From Nocardioides lianchengensis (GTDB taxonomy: Bacteria; Actinomycetota; Actinomycetes; Propionibacteriales; Nocardioidaceae), in assembly GCF_900101465.1 (NCBI RefSeq), contig NZ_FMZM01000004.1, forward strand, positions 1 to 64,000: a stretch of DNA of 64,000 nucleotides. The letters run 5' to 3'. Of this stretch, positions 36,045 to 45,985 are shown one piece after another. Under the pieces are notes generated by a model. The model saw only the letters and a list, made by a program, of their open reading frames with translations, ran no database searches and was not told the DNA's origin. The position numbers and the translations under genes were made by a program. The number at the start of each line of letters is the position of its first letter. Within the stretch, counting starts at the first letter, position 1.

Positions 36045-36054
36045 GCCTAGCAGG

Positions 36055-36558
36055 TTAGGCGTCCGGGTCGTCGGATCGGACGCGACACGCGCGCTCGAGC
36101 AGCAGCCCGCCGATCACCATCGCCACTCCGGCGACCGCGGCGACGAGGGCGCGGGTCACCTGCTCGCCCACCAGCTCGGAGGCCAGGCCGAGCCAGGAGA
36201 CGGCGTACCCGGCGTAGGCACCGGCGACCAGCGCGCCGACGTACGCGCTCGCGCGGGCCAGGGCGAGCCGGTTCAGGGCGCGGTGCGGCTCCATCCACTC
36301 GCGGCGCACCTGGAGCTGGCGCCAGGTCGACCAGGCGGCGACGCCGACGATCACGGCGACCACGCCGAGGGCGACCGGCTGGGTCCAGCCGACGACCCGG
36401 GCCGTGCCGTCGAGGGCGACGGCCAGCGGTCGGACGAACCAACCGCCGACGAGACCGGCGACGGCGCAGACGGTGAGCCCGGCCGGGGAGGTCGGGCGGA
36501 GCCGCCCCTCACCAGGCCCGTCGGGTGCTCCCGGCGGCTCCTCGGAGGGCTGGCTCAC
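36055..36558 (-). CDS. DUF3180 membrane protein
   Basis: A 167-residue protein with four hydrophobic segments (about 26-46, 60-78, 105-125 and 135-155) preceded by a Pro/Glu-rich head. The GWFVRPLAVALDG and WMEPHRALNRLALARASAYVGAL stretches fit the actinobacterial DUF3180 family, always found after folK (Rv3605c-like). Function is unknown. GTG 36558 follows the folK stop after seven bases, so it is probably in the folate operon. Confidence 0.75.
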   Translation of the reverse strand: MSQPSEEPPGAPDGPGEGRLRPTSPAGLTVCAVAGLVGGWFVRPLAVALDGTARVVGWTQPVALGVVAVIVGVAAWSTWRQLQVRREWMEPHRALNRLALARASAYVGALVAGAYAGYAVSWLGLASELVGEQVTRALVAAVAGVAMVIGGLLLERACRVRSDDPDA

Positions 36559-36565
36559 CGGCGGC

Positions 36566-37135
36566 TCACTCGAGCTCGAGCGTCAGGTCGTCGCGAGGGG
36601 TGAGGCCGTCGGTGCCGATCGTCGCCAGCAGCTCCGAGATCGGGCCCGCGTCGGGGAACTCGGCGTCGGGCTCCAGGTCGAACCACGGCTTGAGCACGAA
36701 GGCGCGCTGGGCGGCGCGCGGGTGCGGGAGCCGGAGGTGCTCGTCGTCGCTGCGCCGGTCGCCGACGACGATCAGGTCGACGTCGAGGGTGCGCGGGGAG
36801 TTGGGGACCTCGGAACGCTCGCGGTCGAAGGCGTCCTCGATGGCCAGCGCGCGGTCCATCAGCCGGGTCGCGGCCAGCGTGGTGTCGATCAGGACCACCG
36901 CGTTGAGGTAGTTCTTGGCCTCGACCGGGGAGTCGACCGGGACGGTCTCGTAGACCGGCGAGACGCCGGTGATCCACACGTCGGGGGTGTCGGCCAGCGC
37001 GTTGATGGCGCCCTGGAGGGCGGTCATCCGCTCCCCGAGGTTGGAGCCGAGGGCCAGCACCGCGCGCCGGATCGGCCGCATCTCACCGGTGAGGGTGTCC
37101 GCGTCGACGATGTGCGGGTTGGGGGTCTCAGTCAC
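36566..37135 (-). CDS. folK: 6-hydroxymethyl-7,8-dihydropterin pyrophosphokinase
   Basis: A 189-residue HPPK that transfers pyrophosphate from ATP to hydroxymethyldihydropterin. Motifs: AVLALGSNLGERMTALQ near residue 26, SPVYETVPV, NYLNAVVLI, and PRTLDVDLIVVGD with the metal-binding Asp pair, then LPHPRAAQRAFVL. A ~20-residue extension precedes the usual start. The GTG at 37135 overlaps the folB stop by eight bases. It acts between FolB and FolP in dihydropteroate synthesis, and all four genes are in one operon. Confidence 0.94.
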   Translation of the reverse strand: MTETPNPHIVDADTLTGEMRPIRRAVLALGSNLGERMTALQGAINALADTPDVWITGVSPVYETVPVDSPVEAKNYLNAVVLIDTTLAATRLMDRALAIEDAFDRERSEVPNSPRTLDVDLIVVGDRRSDDEHLRLPHPRAAQRAFVLKPWFDLEPDAEFPDAGPISELLATIGTDGLTPRDDLTLELE

Positions 37136-37496
37136 GGGGAGTCCTTCGCGTGATCGTCAGCGCGACGTCACGGAACGTCGCCTCGATGGGTGCATCCGGC
37201 TTGTGGACCGTGACCCGCGCCCATTCAACACGGTCGTCCAAGAGGCAGACGTCCGCGATCCGCTGCGCCAGGGTCTCGATCAGGTCGACCGGGTCCTGCT
37301 CCACGGCGATCTTCACCGCGGCCACGAGACTCCCGTAGTCGACCGTGTCTTGCAAGTCGTCCGACGCCGCGGCGGGTGCGGTGTCGATGCCGAGCGCGAG
37401 GTCGATCACGAAGGTCTGTCCCTCGCGCTTCTCGAACTCGAACACGCCGTGGTGGCCGTAGCACTCGATCCCGAGCACGGCCAGTTCGTCGGTCAT
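37128..37496 (-). CDS. folB: dihydroneopterin aldolase
   Basis: A 122-residue FolB that converts dihydroneopterin to hydroxymethyldihydropterin and glycolaldehyde. Motifs: LGIECYGHHGVFEFEKREGQ at the N-terminus, with the conserved GxHG region, DTVDYGSLV, LIETLAQRIADVCL and VTVHKPDAPI with the catalytic Lys. The ATG overlaps the folP stop as ATGA (37493-37496) and has GGGAGGGG upstream, so translation is coupled with folP. Confidence 0.94.
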   Translation of the reverse strand: MTDELAVLGIECYGHHGVFEFEKREGQTFVIDLALGIDTAPAAASDDLQDTVDYGSLVAAVKIAVEQDPVDLIETLAQRIADVCLLDDRVEWARVTVHKPDAPIEATFRDVALTITRRTPRD

Positions 37497-38344
37497 CCGG
37501 ACCCCTCCCTGGAGGCGATCGCGACGGTCGCCGCGATGGCGTCGCGGGCCGCACGGACGTCGTGGACCCGCACCCCCCACACTCCCAGACGGGTCAGGTG
37601 GGCGAGGACGGCGGCATGGGCGTGCTCACGCTCGTCGACCGGCCGGGGCGGGCCGTCGTCGGGGCCGAGCAGGCTGCCGAGGAAGCTCTTGCGGCTCGCC
37701 CCGACCAGCAGCGGCAGGCCCAGTGCCTGCAGCGGCGCGAGGTCGGCCAGCAGCTCCCAGTTGTGCTCGCCGCGCTTGGCGAACCCCAGGCCGGGGTCGA
37801 GCACCACCCGCTCGGCCGCGATCCCGGCGGCGAGCATCGCCTCGACCCGGGCCGCGAGCTCGTCGCGGACCGCGGCGACGACCCCGCCGGGGGCGTCGTA
37901 CCGGGCGAAGTCGGTCATGTGGTCGCTGTGGGCGCGCCAGTGCATCGCGACGTACGGCGCGCCCGCGGACGCGACGACGCGCAGCATGGCGGGGTCGGCG
38001 AGCCCGCCCGAGACGTCGTTGACGACCATGGCCCCCGCCGCCAGCGCCGCCTCGGCCACCTCGGCGCGCATGGTGTCGACCGAGACGACCGCCCCCGCAG
38101 CGGCGAGCTCACGGATGACCGGCACCACGCGGGCCAGCTCCTCCGAGACCACCGGCCGGGTCGCGCCGGGCCGGGTCGACTCGCCCCCGATGTCCAGCAG
38201 GTCGGCGCCGTCGGCCAGCAGCCGGAGACCGTGCGCGACCGCGGCCTCCGAGGTGGCGTAGCGACCCCCGTCGGAGAAGGAGTCGGGGGTGACGTTGACG
38301 ACGCCCATCACCCGGGGCCGACCCGTCGGGTGCAGCAGGTCCAC
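37493..38344 (-). CDS. folP: dihydropteroate synthase
   Basis: A 283-residue TIM-barrel enzyme joining hydroxymethyldihydropterin pyrophosphate and p-aminobenzoate; the target of sulfonamides. Motifs: MGVVNVTPDSFSDGG, DIGGESTRPGA, VSVDTMRAEVAEAAL, VVNDVSGGLAD, YVAMHW, DPGLGFAKRGEHNWELL and GASRKSFLG. The GTG at 38344 lies seven bases after the folE stop. An unusual feature is none; length is normal for FolP1. Confidence 0.95.
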   Translation of the reverse strand: MDLLHPTGRPRVMGVVNVTPDSFSDGGRYATSEAAVAHGLRLLADGADLLDIGGESTRPGATRPVVSEELARVVPVIRELAAAGAVVSVDTMRAEVAEAALAAGAMVVNDVSGGLADPAMLRVVASAGAPYVAMHWRAHSDHMTDFARYDAPGGVVAAVRDELAARVEAMLAAGIAAERVVLDPGLGFAKRGEHNWELLADLAPLQALGLPLLVGASRKSFLGSLLGPDDGPPRPVDEREHAHAAVLAHLTRLGVWGVRVHDVRAARDAIAATVAIASREGSG

Positions 38345-38351
38345 GGCGGCG

Positions 38352-38972
38352 CTAACGCCTCGGGCTGTGGATGAGCGCCATGGCCTCCGCCCGGGTGGAC
38401 GGGCTGTTGAGGAAGGAGCCCCGCACGGCGGAGGTGATGGTGCGGGCGCCGGCCTTGCGGACCCCGCGCATGGTCATGCAGAGGTGCTCGGCCTCGATCA
38501 CGACGATCACGCCGCGCGCCTCGAGGATCTCCACCAGGGCGTCGGCCACCTGGGTGGTCAGCCGCTCCTGGACCTGCGGGCGCTTGGCGTAGACGTCGAC
38601 CAGCCGGGCGAGCTTGGACAGGCCGGTGATCTTGCCGGTCTCCGCCGGGATGTAGCCGACGTGGGCGACGCCGGTGAACGGCACCAGGTGGTGCTCGCAC
38701 ATCGACCACAGCTCGATGTCGCGGACCAGGACCATCTCGTCGTGCCCGAGGTCGAAGGTCGTGGTGAGCACGTCCTCGGGGGTCATCCGGATCCCCGCGG
38801 TCAGCTCGGCGTACGCCCGGGCGACGCGCGCCGGGGTCTCGAGCAGCCCCTCACGATCGGGGTCCTCGCCGATCGCGAACAGCAGCTCGCGCACGGCGGC
38901 CTCGGCCCGGGCGTGGTCGAAGGCCGGGACGTCCTCCGGCCGGCGTACCGGGGAGGACACCGGATCGGTCAT
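38352..38972 (-). CDS. folE: GTP cyclohydrolase I
   Basis: A 206-residue FolE-I that opens GTP to dihydroneopterin triphosphate, the first folate step. Zinc ligands are in [20 protein letters not shown] (Cys and His) and in [10 protein letters not shown] (second Cys); other motifs are [15 protein letters not shown] and RPQVQERLT. The ATG overlaps the ftsH stop by four bases (38969-38972), so ftsH and the fol genes are co-transcribed, as in M. tuberculosis from memory. Confidence 0.96.
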   Translation of the reverse strand: MTDPVSSPVRRPEDVPAFDHARAEAAVRELLFAIGEDPDREGLLETPARVARAYAELTAGIRMTPEDVLTTTFDLGHDEMVLVRDIELWSMCEHHLVPFTGVAHVGYIPAETGKITGLSKLARLVDVYAKRPQVQERLTTQVADALVEILEARGVIVVIEAEHLCMTMRGVRKAGARTITSAVRGSFLNSPSTRAEAMALIHSPRR

Positions 38973-41026
38973 GCGGGGCCGGGACCCGGCGGCGTCGGGG
39001 GCGGGACGGGACCGCCTCCGGAGCCGAGGGTCGGGTCGCCGTGGACGTCGCCCCCGGGGCCCGGAGGCGTCACGACGACGCCGGGCGACGACGCCGTCGC
39101 GTGCCCGTTGGCGGCGGCCCGGTCGCGGATCTCCTGCGGGATCTCGATCGGCGGGATGTCGGACGGGTTGCGGTCCGGGGAGCCGGTCCAGGCCGGGCGC
39201 GCCTGGCGGCGGCGCAGCGGCGTGAAGATCTCGGCCACCTGGGCCTTGTCGAGCGTCTCCTTGTCGAGCAGCGCGAGCACCAGCGAGTCGAGGACGTCGC
39301 GGTTCTCCTCGAGGATGTCGAAGGCCTCCTGGTGGGCCGTCGCGAGGAACTTCTTGGTCTCCTCGTCGACGATCGCGGCGACGTCCTCGGAGTAGTTGCG
39401 CTGGTGGCCCATGTCGCGGCCCAGGAACGGCTCGCCCTGCGCCTCGCCGAGCTTGATCGCGCCGAGCCGGTCGGTCATGCCGTACTGGGTGACCATCGCC
39501 CGGGCCAGGTTCGTGGCCTTCTCGATGTCGTTGCCGGCGCCGGTGGTGGGGTCGTGGAACACCATCTCCTCGGCCGCCCGGCCGCCCAGCATGTAGGCCA
39601 GCTTGTCGAGCATCTCGGAGCGGGTCTGGGAGTACTTGTCCTCGTCGGGCAGCACCATCGTGTAGCCGAGGGCCCGGCCGCGCGGCAGGATCGTGATCTT
39701 GTGGACCGGGTCGGTGCCCGGGAGCGCCGCGGCGACGAGGGCGTGGCCGCCCTCGTGGTAGGCCGTGATGAGCTTCTCCTTCTCGCTCATCAGGCGGGTA
39801 CGACGCTGCGGACCCGCGATCACCCGGTCGATGGCCTCGTCGAGGGTGGCGTTGGTGATCAGCTTCTGGTTGCTGCGCGCGGTGAGCAGCGCCGCCTCGT
39901 TGAGCACGTTGGCCAGGTCGGCGCCGGTAAACCCGGGCGTACGGCGGGCCACCGAGATCAGGTCGATGTCCTCGGACATCGGCTTGCCGCGCGAGTGGAC
40001 CTGCAGGATCTGGTGGCGACCCGACAGGTCGGGGGCGTCGACCTGGATCTGCCGGTCGAAGCGGCCCGGGCGCAGCAGCGCCGGGTCGAGCACGTCGGGC
40101 CGGTTGGTGGCCGCGATCAGGATGACCCCGCCGCGGACGTCGAAGCCGTCCATCTCGACGAGCAGCTGGTTGAGCGTCTGCTCGCGCTCGTCGTGGCCGC
40201 CGCCCATGCCGGCGCCGCGGTGGCGGCCGACGGCGTCGATCTCGTCGATGAAGACGATCGCGGGGGCGTTCTCCTTGGCCTGCTCGAACAGGTCGCGGAC
40301 GCGGCTGGCGCCGACGCCCACGAACATCTCGACGAAGTCGGAGCCGGAGATGGAGTAGAACGGCACGCCCGCCTCGCCGGCGACGGCACGCGCGAGCAGG
40401 GTCTTGCCGGTGCCGGGAGGACCGTAGAGCAGCACGCCCTTCGGGATCTTGGCGCCCACGGCCTGGAACTTGGCCGGCTCCTGGAGGAACTCCTTGATCT
40501 CGCCGAGCTCCTCGATGGCCTCCTCGGCGCCGGCGACGTCGGTGAACGTCGTCTTCGGCATGTCCTTGGAGATCAGCTTGGCCTTGGACTTCGCGAACTG
40601 CATGACGCCGCGGCCGCCGCCGCCCTGCATGCTGTTGATGAGCCAGAAGAAGACCAGGACGATCAGGATGATCGGCAGGAACGAGATCAGCAGCGTCGCG
40701 AGGATGCTCTGCTCGGCGACCTCGGTCTCGACCTTGTCGATCTTGCCGGCGTCCTGCTGGGCGATCGCGGCCTCGTAGATGGTGTCCTGGGTGCCACCGA
40801 TCCACTTGGTGAAGACCTCGTCGTCGTTCTCCTTCACCGCCCGGATCTCCTGGTCACCGTCGACGAAGGTGACCTTCTTGAGACCGCCCTCGGCGATGAG
40901 CGAGCTCATCTCGGAGGCGGGGATCTCCTTGCCCCCGTCGTTGGGGGTGAGGAACTGGAGAGCGAGCAGGACGCCGACGACAGCGACGACGATCCAGACC
41001 CACGGACCCTTGAATATGCGCTTCAC
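38969..41026 (-). CDS. ftsH: ATP-dependent zinc metalloprotease FtsH
   Basis: A 685-residue membrane AAA protease that degrades misfolded membrane and regulatory proteins. It has a transmembrane helix at about 8-25, an outer domain, and a second helix at about 115-135. The AAA module follows: Walker [14 protein letters not shown] near 205, Walker [12 protein letters not shown], and [22 protein letters not shown]. The zinc protease carries the HEGGH motif near 430. The C-terminal tail is Gly/Pro-rich. GTG 41026 has GGAAGAA upstream. It begins the ftsH-folE-folP-folB-folK run. Confidence 0.96.
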   Translation of the reverse strand: MKRIFKGPWVWIVVAVVGVLLALQFLTPNDGGKEIPASEMSSLIAEGGLKKVTFVDGDQEIRAVKENDDEVFTKWIGGTQDTIYEAAIAQQDAGKIDKVETEVAEQSILATLLISFLPIILIVLVFFWLINSMQGGGGRGVMQFAKSKAKLISKDMPKTTFTDVAGAEEAIEELGEIKEFLQEPAKFQAVGAKIPKGVLLYGPPGTGKTLLARAVAGEAGVPFYSISGSDFVEMFVGVGASRVRDLFEQAKENAPAIVFIDEIDAVGRHRGAGMGGGHDEREQTLNQLLVEMDGFDVRGGVILIAATNRPDVLDPALLRPGRFDRQIQVDAPDLSGRHQILQVHSRGKPMSEDIDLISVARRTPGFTGADLANVLNEAALLTARSNQKLITNATLDEAIDRVIAGPQRRTRLMSEKEKLITAYHEGGHALVAAALPGTDPVHKITILPRGRALGYTMVLPDEDKYSQTRSEMLDKLAYMLGGRAAEEMVFHDPTTGAGNDIEKATNLARAMVTQYGMTDRLGAIKLGEAQGEPFLGRDMGHQRNYSEDVAAIVDEETKKFLATAHQEAFDILEENRDVLDSLVLALLDKETLDKAQVAEIFTPLRRRQARPAWTGSPDRNPSDIPPIEIPQEIRDRAAANGHATASSPGVVVTPPGPGGDVHGDPTLGSGGGPVPPPTPPGPGPA

Positions 41027-41139
41027 TGGCTTCTTCCGACTCGGGCACGTCTGAACCCACGACGGTACACGTCGTCGGCAATCACGATTGTCTCAGGATC
41101 CGCGCAATGGCGGCACCGTGGGCCCGCCGGACGGTCCGC

Positions 41140-41691
41140 TCAGGAGTAGACGTGCGGCGCGAGCGTGCCGATGTCACGCAGGTTGCGGTAGCGCTCCTGG
41201 TAATCGAGGCCGTAGCCGACCACGAACTCGTTCGGAATGTCCCATCCGACGAACTTCACGTCGAGCGGCACCTTCAGGGCCTCCGGCTTGCGCAGCAGCG
41301 TGGCCACCTCGACCGAGGCGGGGTTGCGCGAGGCGAGGTTGGAGGTCAGCCAGGAGAGGGTCAGGCCGGAGTCGATGATCTCGTCGACGATGAGGACGTC
41401 GCGCCCGGAGATGTCGGTGTCGAGGTCCTTGAGGATGCGCACGACGCCGCTGGACTTCGTCCCCGAGCCGTACGACGAGACCGCCATCCAGTCCATCTCG
41501 ATGTGGCGGGTGAACGCGCGGGCCATGTCGGCCATCACCATCACCGCGCCGCGCAGCACGCCGACGATCAGCAGCTCGCGGCCGGCGTACTCGGCCTCGA
41601 TCTCCTGGGCGAGCTCACCGATCCGCTCCTGGATCTGGGCCTCGGTGAAGAGCACGTTGACGAGGTCGTTCTCGACGTGAGCAGCGTCCAT
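41140..41691 (-). CDS. hpt: hypoxanthine phosphoribosyltransferase
   Basis: A 183-residue purine salvage enzyme that makes IMP or GMP from PRPP. Motifs: LIVGVLRGAVMVMADMAR, the flexible loop SSYGSGTKSSG, the PRPP motif DVLIVDEIIDSGLTLSWL and FVGWDIPNEFVVGYGLDY. ATG 41691 is preceded by TAGGCT (minus strand, 41699-41704) with a seven-base gap, so hpt may have its own leaderless promoter inside the end of tilS. It follows tilS, an order conserved in many bacteria. Confidence 0.95.
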   Translation of the reverse strand: MDAAHVENDLVNVLFTEAQIQERIGELAQEIEAEYAGRELLIVGVLRGAVMVMADMARAFTRHIEMDWMAVSSYGSGTKSSGVVRILKDLDTDISGRDVLIVDEIIDSGLTLSWLTSNLASRNPASVEVATLLRKPEALKVPLDVKFVGWDIPNEFVVGYGLDYQERYRNLRDIGTLAPHVYS

Positions 41692-41701
41692 GTCGGAGAG
41701 C

Positions 41702-42682
41702 CTAAGGCTCCGCCCGGACGACGCGGACACCACCGTCGTCCCGGCGTCCACGGAGGTGGCCGGGCAGGTCGATCCAGCGCTGACCGTGCCAGTCGGTGAC
41801 CAGCGCGTCGAGGGCCAGCACGTGCTCGTGGAACAGCTCGCCCGCGGGGGCGCCGGCGGCCAGGGCGGCGAGGCGCAGCACCCGCCGTCGTACGGCGTCC
41901 GGCTCGGCGGCCAGGCCCGCGACCGGGAGCGTCCCGTCCGGACCGGCGAGCCGGGCGTGGGCGGCCTCGGCGAGGTCGTCGAGGAGCTCCATGTCGCTGC
42001 GCAGCTGGTCGGCGGTGCGGGCGAGGGTCGCGGCGACGCCCGGCCCGAGGTGCTCCTCCAGGACCGGCAGCACGGTGTGCCGGACCCGGGCCCGGGTGTA
42101 GGCGGGATCGCGGTTGTGCGGGTCCTCCCAGAACCGGATGCCCTCGACCTGGCAGGCGGTGACGGTGTCGGCGCGGGCCACGTCGAGCAGGGGGCGGCGG
42201 TAGACGTCGAAGGAGCGACGCATCCCGGCCAGCGAGCGGCCGCCCGACCCGCGGGCCAGGCCCAGCAGCACGGTCTCGGCCTGGTCGTCGCGGGTGTGCC
42301 CGAGGAGCACGGCGGCCGCGTCGAAGTGCCGGGCCATCTCGTCCAGTACGGCGTACCGCGCCCGCCGGGCCGCGGCCTCCGGGCCGATCCCGGCGTCGTC
42401 GACCTGCACCCGCGCACCCACGGTCTCGTCGACGCCGAGGCCGGCCATCTGGTCGACGACCTGGACGGCGTGCGCGGCCGAACCCGACTGCAGGCCGTGG
42501 TCGACGGTGGCGCCGACGACGCGCAGCCCGACCCGGTGGCCCTCGACGACGGTGGCGGCGAGCAGCGCGAGCGAGTCGGCCCCGCCGGAGCAGGCGACCA
42601 GGACGGTCCGCCCCGGGTCGAGGTCGGCGAGCGAGCGTCGTACGCCCCGGCGGACGGCGGCGAGCGACGGGTGGAGGGTCAC
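41702..42682 (-). CDS. tilS: tRNA(Ile)-lysidine synthase
   Basis: A 326-residue PP-loop ATPase that converts C34 of tRNA-Ile(CAU) to lysidine. The loop is VLVACSGGADSLALLA near residue 25, with GATVDHGLQ, LLGHTRDDQAETVLL and RPLLDVARA following. It lacks the long C-terminal TilS domains of E. coli, as shorter actinobacterial forms do. The GTG at 42682 overlaps the metalloprotease stop by four bases. It ends 11 bases before hpt. Confidence 0.93.
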   Translation of the reverse strand: MTLHPSLAAVRRGVRRSLADLDPGRTVLVACSGGADSLALLAATVVEGHRVGLRVVGATVDHGLQSGSAAHAVQVVDQMAGLGVDETVGARVQVDDAGIGPEAAARRARYAVLDEMARHFDAAAVLLGHTRDDQAETVLLGLARGSGGRSLAGMRRSFDVYRRPLLDVARADTVTACQVEGIRFWEDPHNRDPAYTRARVRHTVLPVLEEHLGPGVAATLARTADQLRSDMELLDDLAEAAHARLAGPDGTLPVAGLAAEPDAVRRRVLRLAALAAGAPAGELFHEHVLALDALVTDWHGQRWIDLPGHLRGRRDDGGVRVVRAEP

Positions 42683-43707
42683 AGCACGCGAGCGACCCAG
42701 GTCTCCGGGTCGGCGATCTCGGCCTTCGAGGGCAGGTTCTCGGCCCGCTCCCAGACCGCGTTGAACTCGGTCATCCCGACCTTGTCGACGACGGCGCGGA
42801 CGAACGTGGCGCCGTCGCGGTACTGGGCCATCTTGGCGTCCAGGCCGAGCAGGCGGCGCAGCAGCCGGTCGAGGGTGCCGACGCCGCCGCGGCGGTCGTT
42901 GAACTTGCCGCGGATGGTCTCGACGCTCGGGATGACGCTCGGCCCGACGCCGTCCATCACGACGTCGGCGTGCCCCTCGAGCAGCGACATCACGCCGGTC
43001 ACCCGGTCGACGATCTCCTTCTGCTCGGGCGACCCGAGGACGTCCATCAGGCTGCCGCCGCGGGTGCTGCTGCGCAGCGCGTCGACGACCCGCTGCAGAC
43101 CGTCCTCGAGCGCCGAGGACGAGCCGACGGTCTCGGCGATGGCCCGGACCTCGGAGAAGAGGTGGTCGCGCATCCACGGCACGGCCGTGAACTGCACCCG
43201 GTGGGTCTCCTCGTGCAGGCAGACCCAGAGCCGGAAGTCGGTCGGGTCTGCGCCGATCTCGCGCTCGACGTGGACGATGTTGGGGGCCACCAGCAGCAGC
43301 CGCCCGTGCGGGTCGTGGAACGGGTCGAACTGGCCCAGCACCTTGCCGGCCAGGAAGCCGAGCAGCCCGCCGACCTCGACGCCGGTGACCTTGGAGCCCA
43401 CGGCGAGCGCGACGCCCGAGGGCGGCTTCTTCTCCGTCAGCGTGTCGACGAGCGGCGCCAGGACGGTGCGGAACCCGTCGGCGTTGGCCTGCACCCACCC
43501 GGGGCGGTCGACGACCAGCACGGGGGCGGTGCCGTCGGGGGCGTCGAGGCCGGTGAACTCGCGGACCAGACCGGTCGAGCGCGCGGCGTCGGCCCGCAGC
43601 TCGGCGACCACGGCGGCCGCCTCGTCGCGGGACACCGTGGGGCCCTCGCCGGCGATCCGGGAGCCGAGCTTCACGGCCAGGTCCCAGTCCACCATCTCCC
43701 GCGTCAT
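42679..43707 (-). CDS. zinc-dependent metalloprotease of the DUF2342 family (Rv3626c-like)
   Basis: A 342-residue zincin-like protein with the motif CLHEETHRVQF (HExxH) at about residue 170 and a downstream EGHADVVMDGVG helix that may give the third zinc ligand. The family is annotated as zinc-dependent metalloprotease or F420-biosynthesis-associated; its substrate is not established. It has no signal peptide. TACGGT (minus strand, 43714-43719) six bases before the ATG suggests a leaderless transcript. The dacB-metalloprotease-tilS-hpt order matches that of M. tuberculosis from memory. Confidence 0.82.
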   Translation of the reverse strand: MTREMVDWDLAVKLGSRIAGEGPTVSRDEAAAVVAELRADAARSTGLVREFTGLDAPDGTAPVLVVDRPGWVQANADGFRTVLAPLVDTLTEKKPPSGVALAVGSKVTGVEVGGLLGFLAGKVLGQFDPFHDPHGRLLLVAPNIVHVEREIGADPTDFRLWVCLHEETHRVQFTAVPWMRDHLFSEVRAIAETVGSSSALEDGLQRVVDALRSSTRGGSLMDVLGSPEQKEIVDRVTGVMSLLEGHADVVMDGVGPSVIPSVETIRGKFNDRRGGVGTLDRLLRRLLGLDAKMAQYRDGATFVRAVVDKVGMTEFNAVWERAENLPSKAEIADPETWVARVL

Positions 43708-43803
43708 GGGACGACCGTACTGGCACCGGTGCAGGCGGTCGGGGCGGCGGCGGTCCCCGGACCGGCGCAAGTGCGGCGGCTACGGGCGAGTAGGCCGCCT
43801 CGG

Positions 43804-43839
43804 CCCCCACCACTAGCGCAATTGCGCTGGTGGAGGGGG
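43804..43839. repeat. Imperfect palindrome between dacB and the metalloprotease gene
   Basis: A GCGCAATTGCGC core (43816-43827) is flanked by CCACCA and TGGTGG with a three-base CTA bulge on the left, plus runs of C and G. It lies in a 169-base gap after the dacB stop and could be its terminator. Confidence 0.5.
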
Positions 43840-43876
43840 CGGCCGCCGGGGTCGGACCCGGGCCGGCGCTGGACGG

Positions 43877-45361
43877 CTACGGCGCGGCCGTCGCCGCGCA
43901 GGCGCACGCGGCCAGGGCGGCGGCGGCCGAGTCGAGGGCGTCGCGCGCGTCGATGGTGTCGGTCTCCTCGACCTTGTCGGTCATCAGCACGAACAGCAGC
44001 GGGCTGCCGTCGACGGTGGTCGCGACGCCGGCGAGGCTGCTGACGCCGGTGAGGGTGCCGGTCTTGGCGCGCACCCGGCCGCGACCCTCCGCGGGGCCGG
44101 TCGCGAACCGCTCGGCGAGCGAGCCGGTGAATCCCGCGACGGGCAGCCCGCTCAGCACCGTGCGCAGCGCTGGGGCACCCGTCGCGGCCTGGCGGAGCAC
44201 GCCGAGCAGGGTGGCGGGTGGGATCCGGTTGCGGCGGGAGAGCCCGGAGCCGTCGTACAGGCGGACGGCGTCGGTGGGGACGCCGAGGCGGTCCAGGGTG
44301 GCCGTGACCACGCGCACGCCCGCGTCCGCGCTGCCGTCTCCCCCGTCGGCCAGCGCGACGTGGCGCAGCAGCACCTCGGTCGCCTCGTTGTCGGAGACGA
44401 GCAGGGCCTGCTCGACGATCTGGGCGACCGGCGCGGACCGGACCTCCGCGACGGGCGTCGCGTCGGGCCCGGCGGCCCGGCCGACCGGAGCGCCGGCGAC
44501 CGTGACACCGGCCGCGGTCAGCTCGCGGGCGAACACGTCCGCCGCCGTGCGGGGCGGGTCGGCGACCCGCCCGGTGCCGTTCTCGGGTCGGCCCTCGTCG
44601 GCCCACAGCGCGGAGATGGGGGCGACGACACCGTCCGGCAGGTAGCTCGCCGGCCAGGCCGGGTTCACGGCCGGACCGCTGAAGAGGCTGTCGTCGTACT
44701 GCAGCCGGACCCGGGAGACGCCGTCGGCGAGCAGCGCCTCGGCCGTCTGCGTGGCCAGGGTGCGGAGGTCGGCGCGGGCCGGCCAGGCCGCCCGCTCGCC
44801 GGGCTTGCGGTCGGCGTCGGGCGGCGTGCTGGCCAGGAACGGGTCGCCGCCCCCGACCAGGACGACCCGGCGTCCGTCGCGCACCACGCGGGTCGCGAAG
44901 GTCGCCGCCGGGTCGAGGGTCGCCAGCGTCGCGAGCCCGGTCAGCAGCTTGGTGGTGGAGGCGGGCACCGCCGTACCCCGGCCGAAGGAGTACGTCGGCC
45001 CGCCGTCGAGGCCGGTGACCGCGGCCAGCACGTGACGGCCCAGGTCCTCGTCGCGCAGGTACGGCGCCAACGCGGCCCGGACCGCGGCCTTGTCGACGAC
45101 GGCGGCCGACACCGGGGCCGCGATCGGGGCGGGGGCGGTGACGGCCGGCAGGTCGAGGCCGGGTGGCGGCTCGACGACCGCGGGGTCGGTCGGCCCGGCG
45201 GGCTCGCGGGGGAACCAGCGGTCGGCCAGGTCGTAGCGGTAGGTCGCCACGACACCCGCCGTCAGCGCGAGCACGACGAGCAGTGCGAGCCAGCCTCGAA
45301 GCCCCCCGGCCTCCCCTTGCGGGGCCTGGGTCAGCCCGTGGCGTCGGTCACGTCGGTGCAC
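43877..45361 (-). CDS. dacB: D-alanyl-D-alanine carboxypeptidase/endopeptidase (PBP4 type, S13)
   Basis: A 494-residue penicillin-binding protein of class C. One membrane anchor lies at about residues 24-41 (WLALLVVLALTAGVVATY), then a Pro-rich linker and an S13 domain. Catalytic motifs are PASTTKLL (SxxK, near 140), VSDNEATE (SxN, near 325) and AKTGTLTGV (KTG, near 435). It trims peptidoglycan stem peptides outside the membrane. GTG 45361 has AGGGGA upstream. It is divergent from ppa, an arrangement seen in Mycobacterium from memory. Confidence 0.9.
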   Translation of the reverse strand: MHRRDRRHGLTQAPQGEAGGLRGWLALLVVLALTAGVVATYRYDLADRWFPREPAGPTDPAVVEPPPGLDLPAVTAPAPIAAPVSAAVVDKAAVRAALAPYLRDEDLGRHVLAAVTGLDGGPTYSFGRGTAVPASTTKLLTGLATLATLDPAATFATRVVRDGRRVVLVGGGDPFLASTPPDADRKPGERAAWPARADLRTLATQTAEALLADGVSRVRLQYDDSLFSGPAVNPAWPASYLPDGVVAPISALWADEGRPENGTGRVADPPRTAADVFARELTAAGVTVAGAPVGRAAGPDATPVAEVRSAPVAQIVEQALLVSDNEATEVLLRHVALADGGDGSADAGVRVVTATLDRLGVPTDAVRLYDGSGLSRRNRIPPATLLGVLRQAATGAPALRTVLSGLPVAGFTGSLAERFATGPAEGRGRVRAKTGTLTGVSSLAGVATTVDGSPLLFVLMTDKVEETDTIDARDALDSAAAALAACACAATAAP

Positions 45362-45464
45362 CCGATCCCCTCTCCGCTACGCATCCGCGGCCATTCTGGG
45401 GGAGACTGCCCGGGTACTGACGTAAGGGCCCCCTCAGACGGCCCGCAGATGGCGGAGGAAACAC

Positions 45465-45965
45465 GTGCTGGAGTTCGACGTACTGGTGGAGATCCCCAAG
45501 GGTGAGCGCAACAAGTACGAGGTCGACCACGAGTCGGGTCGCATCCGCCTCGACCGGACGCTCTTCACGTCCACGCAGTACCCGGCCGACTACGGCTACA
45601 TCGAGGACACCCTCGGCATGGACGGCGACCCGCTCGACGCGATGGTGCTGCTCCAGGAGCCGACCTTCCCGGGCTGCCTGATCAAGTGCCGCGCGATCGG
45701 CATGTTCCGGATGACCGACGAGGCCGGCGGCGACGACAAGGTGCTCTGCGTGCCGTCGACCGACCCGCGCCTGGAGCACCTGCGCGACATCAGCCACGTC
45801 TCCAAGTTCGACCGCCTGGAGATCCAGCACTTCTTCGAGGTCTACAAGGACCTCGAGCCCGGCAAGTCCGTCGAGGGCGCCGAGTGGGTCGGCCGCACCG
45901 AGGCCGAGGACGAGGTCCGCGCGTCGTTCCAGCGGCTCAAGGACAACCCCGGCGCGATCCACTGA
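45465..45965 (+). CDS. ppa: inorganic pyrophosphatase (family I)
   Basis: A 166-residue soluble pyrophosphatase that hydrolyses PPi and drives biosynthetic reactions. Conserved parts are [13 protein letters not shown], the [20 protein letters not shown] region, the signature [11 protein letters not shown] with the metal-binding Asp triad, and [21 protein letters not shown]. The GTG at 45465 follows GGAGGAA by four bases. It converges with the 46078 methyltransferase gene across a palindrome-rich gap. Confidence 0.96.
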   Translation: MLEFDVLVEIPKGERNKYEVDHESGRIRLDRTLFTSTQYPADYGYIEDTLGMDGDPLDAMVLLQEPTFPGCLIKCRAIGMFRMTDEAGGDDKVLCVPSTDPRLEHLRDISHVSKFDRLEIQHFFEVYKDLEPGKSVEGAEWVGRTEAEDEVRASFQRLKDNPGAIH

Positions 45966-45985
45966 CGGTGCTGCCTCGGGCCTCG

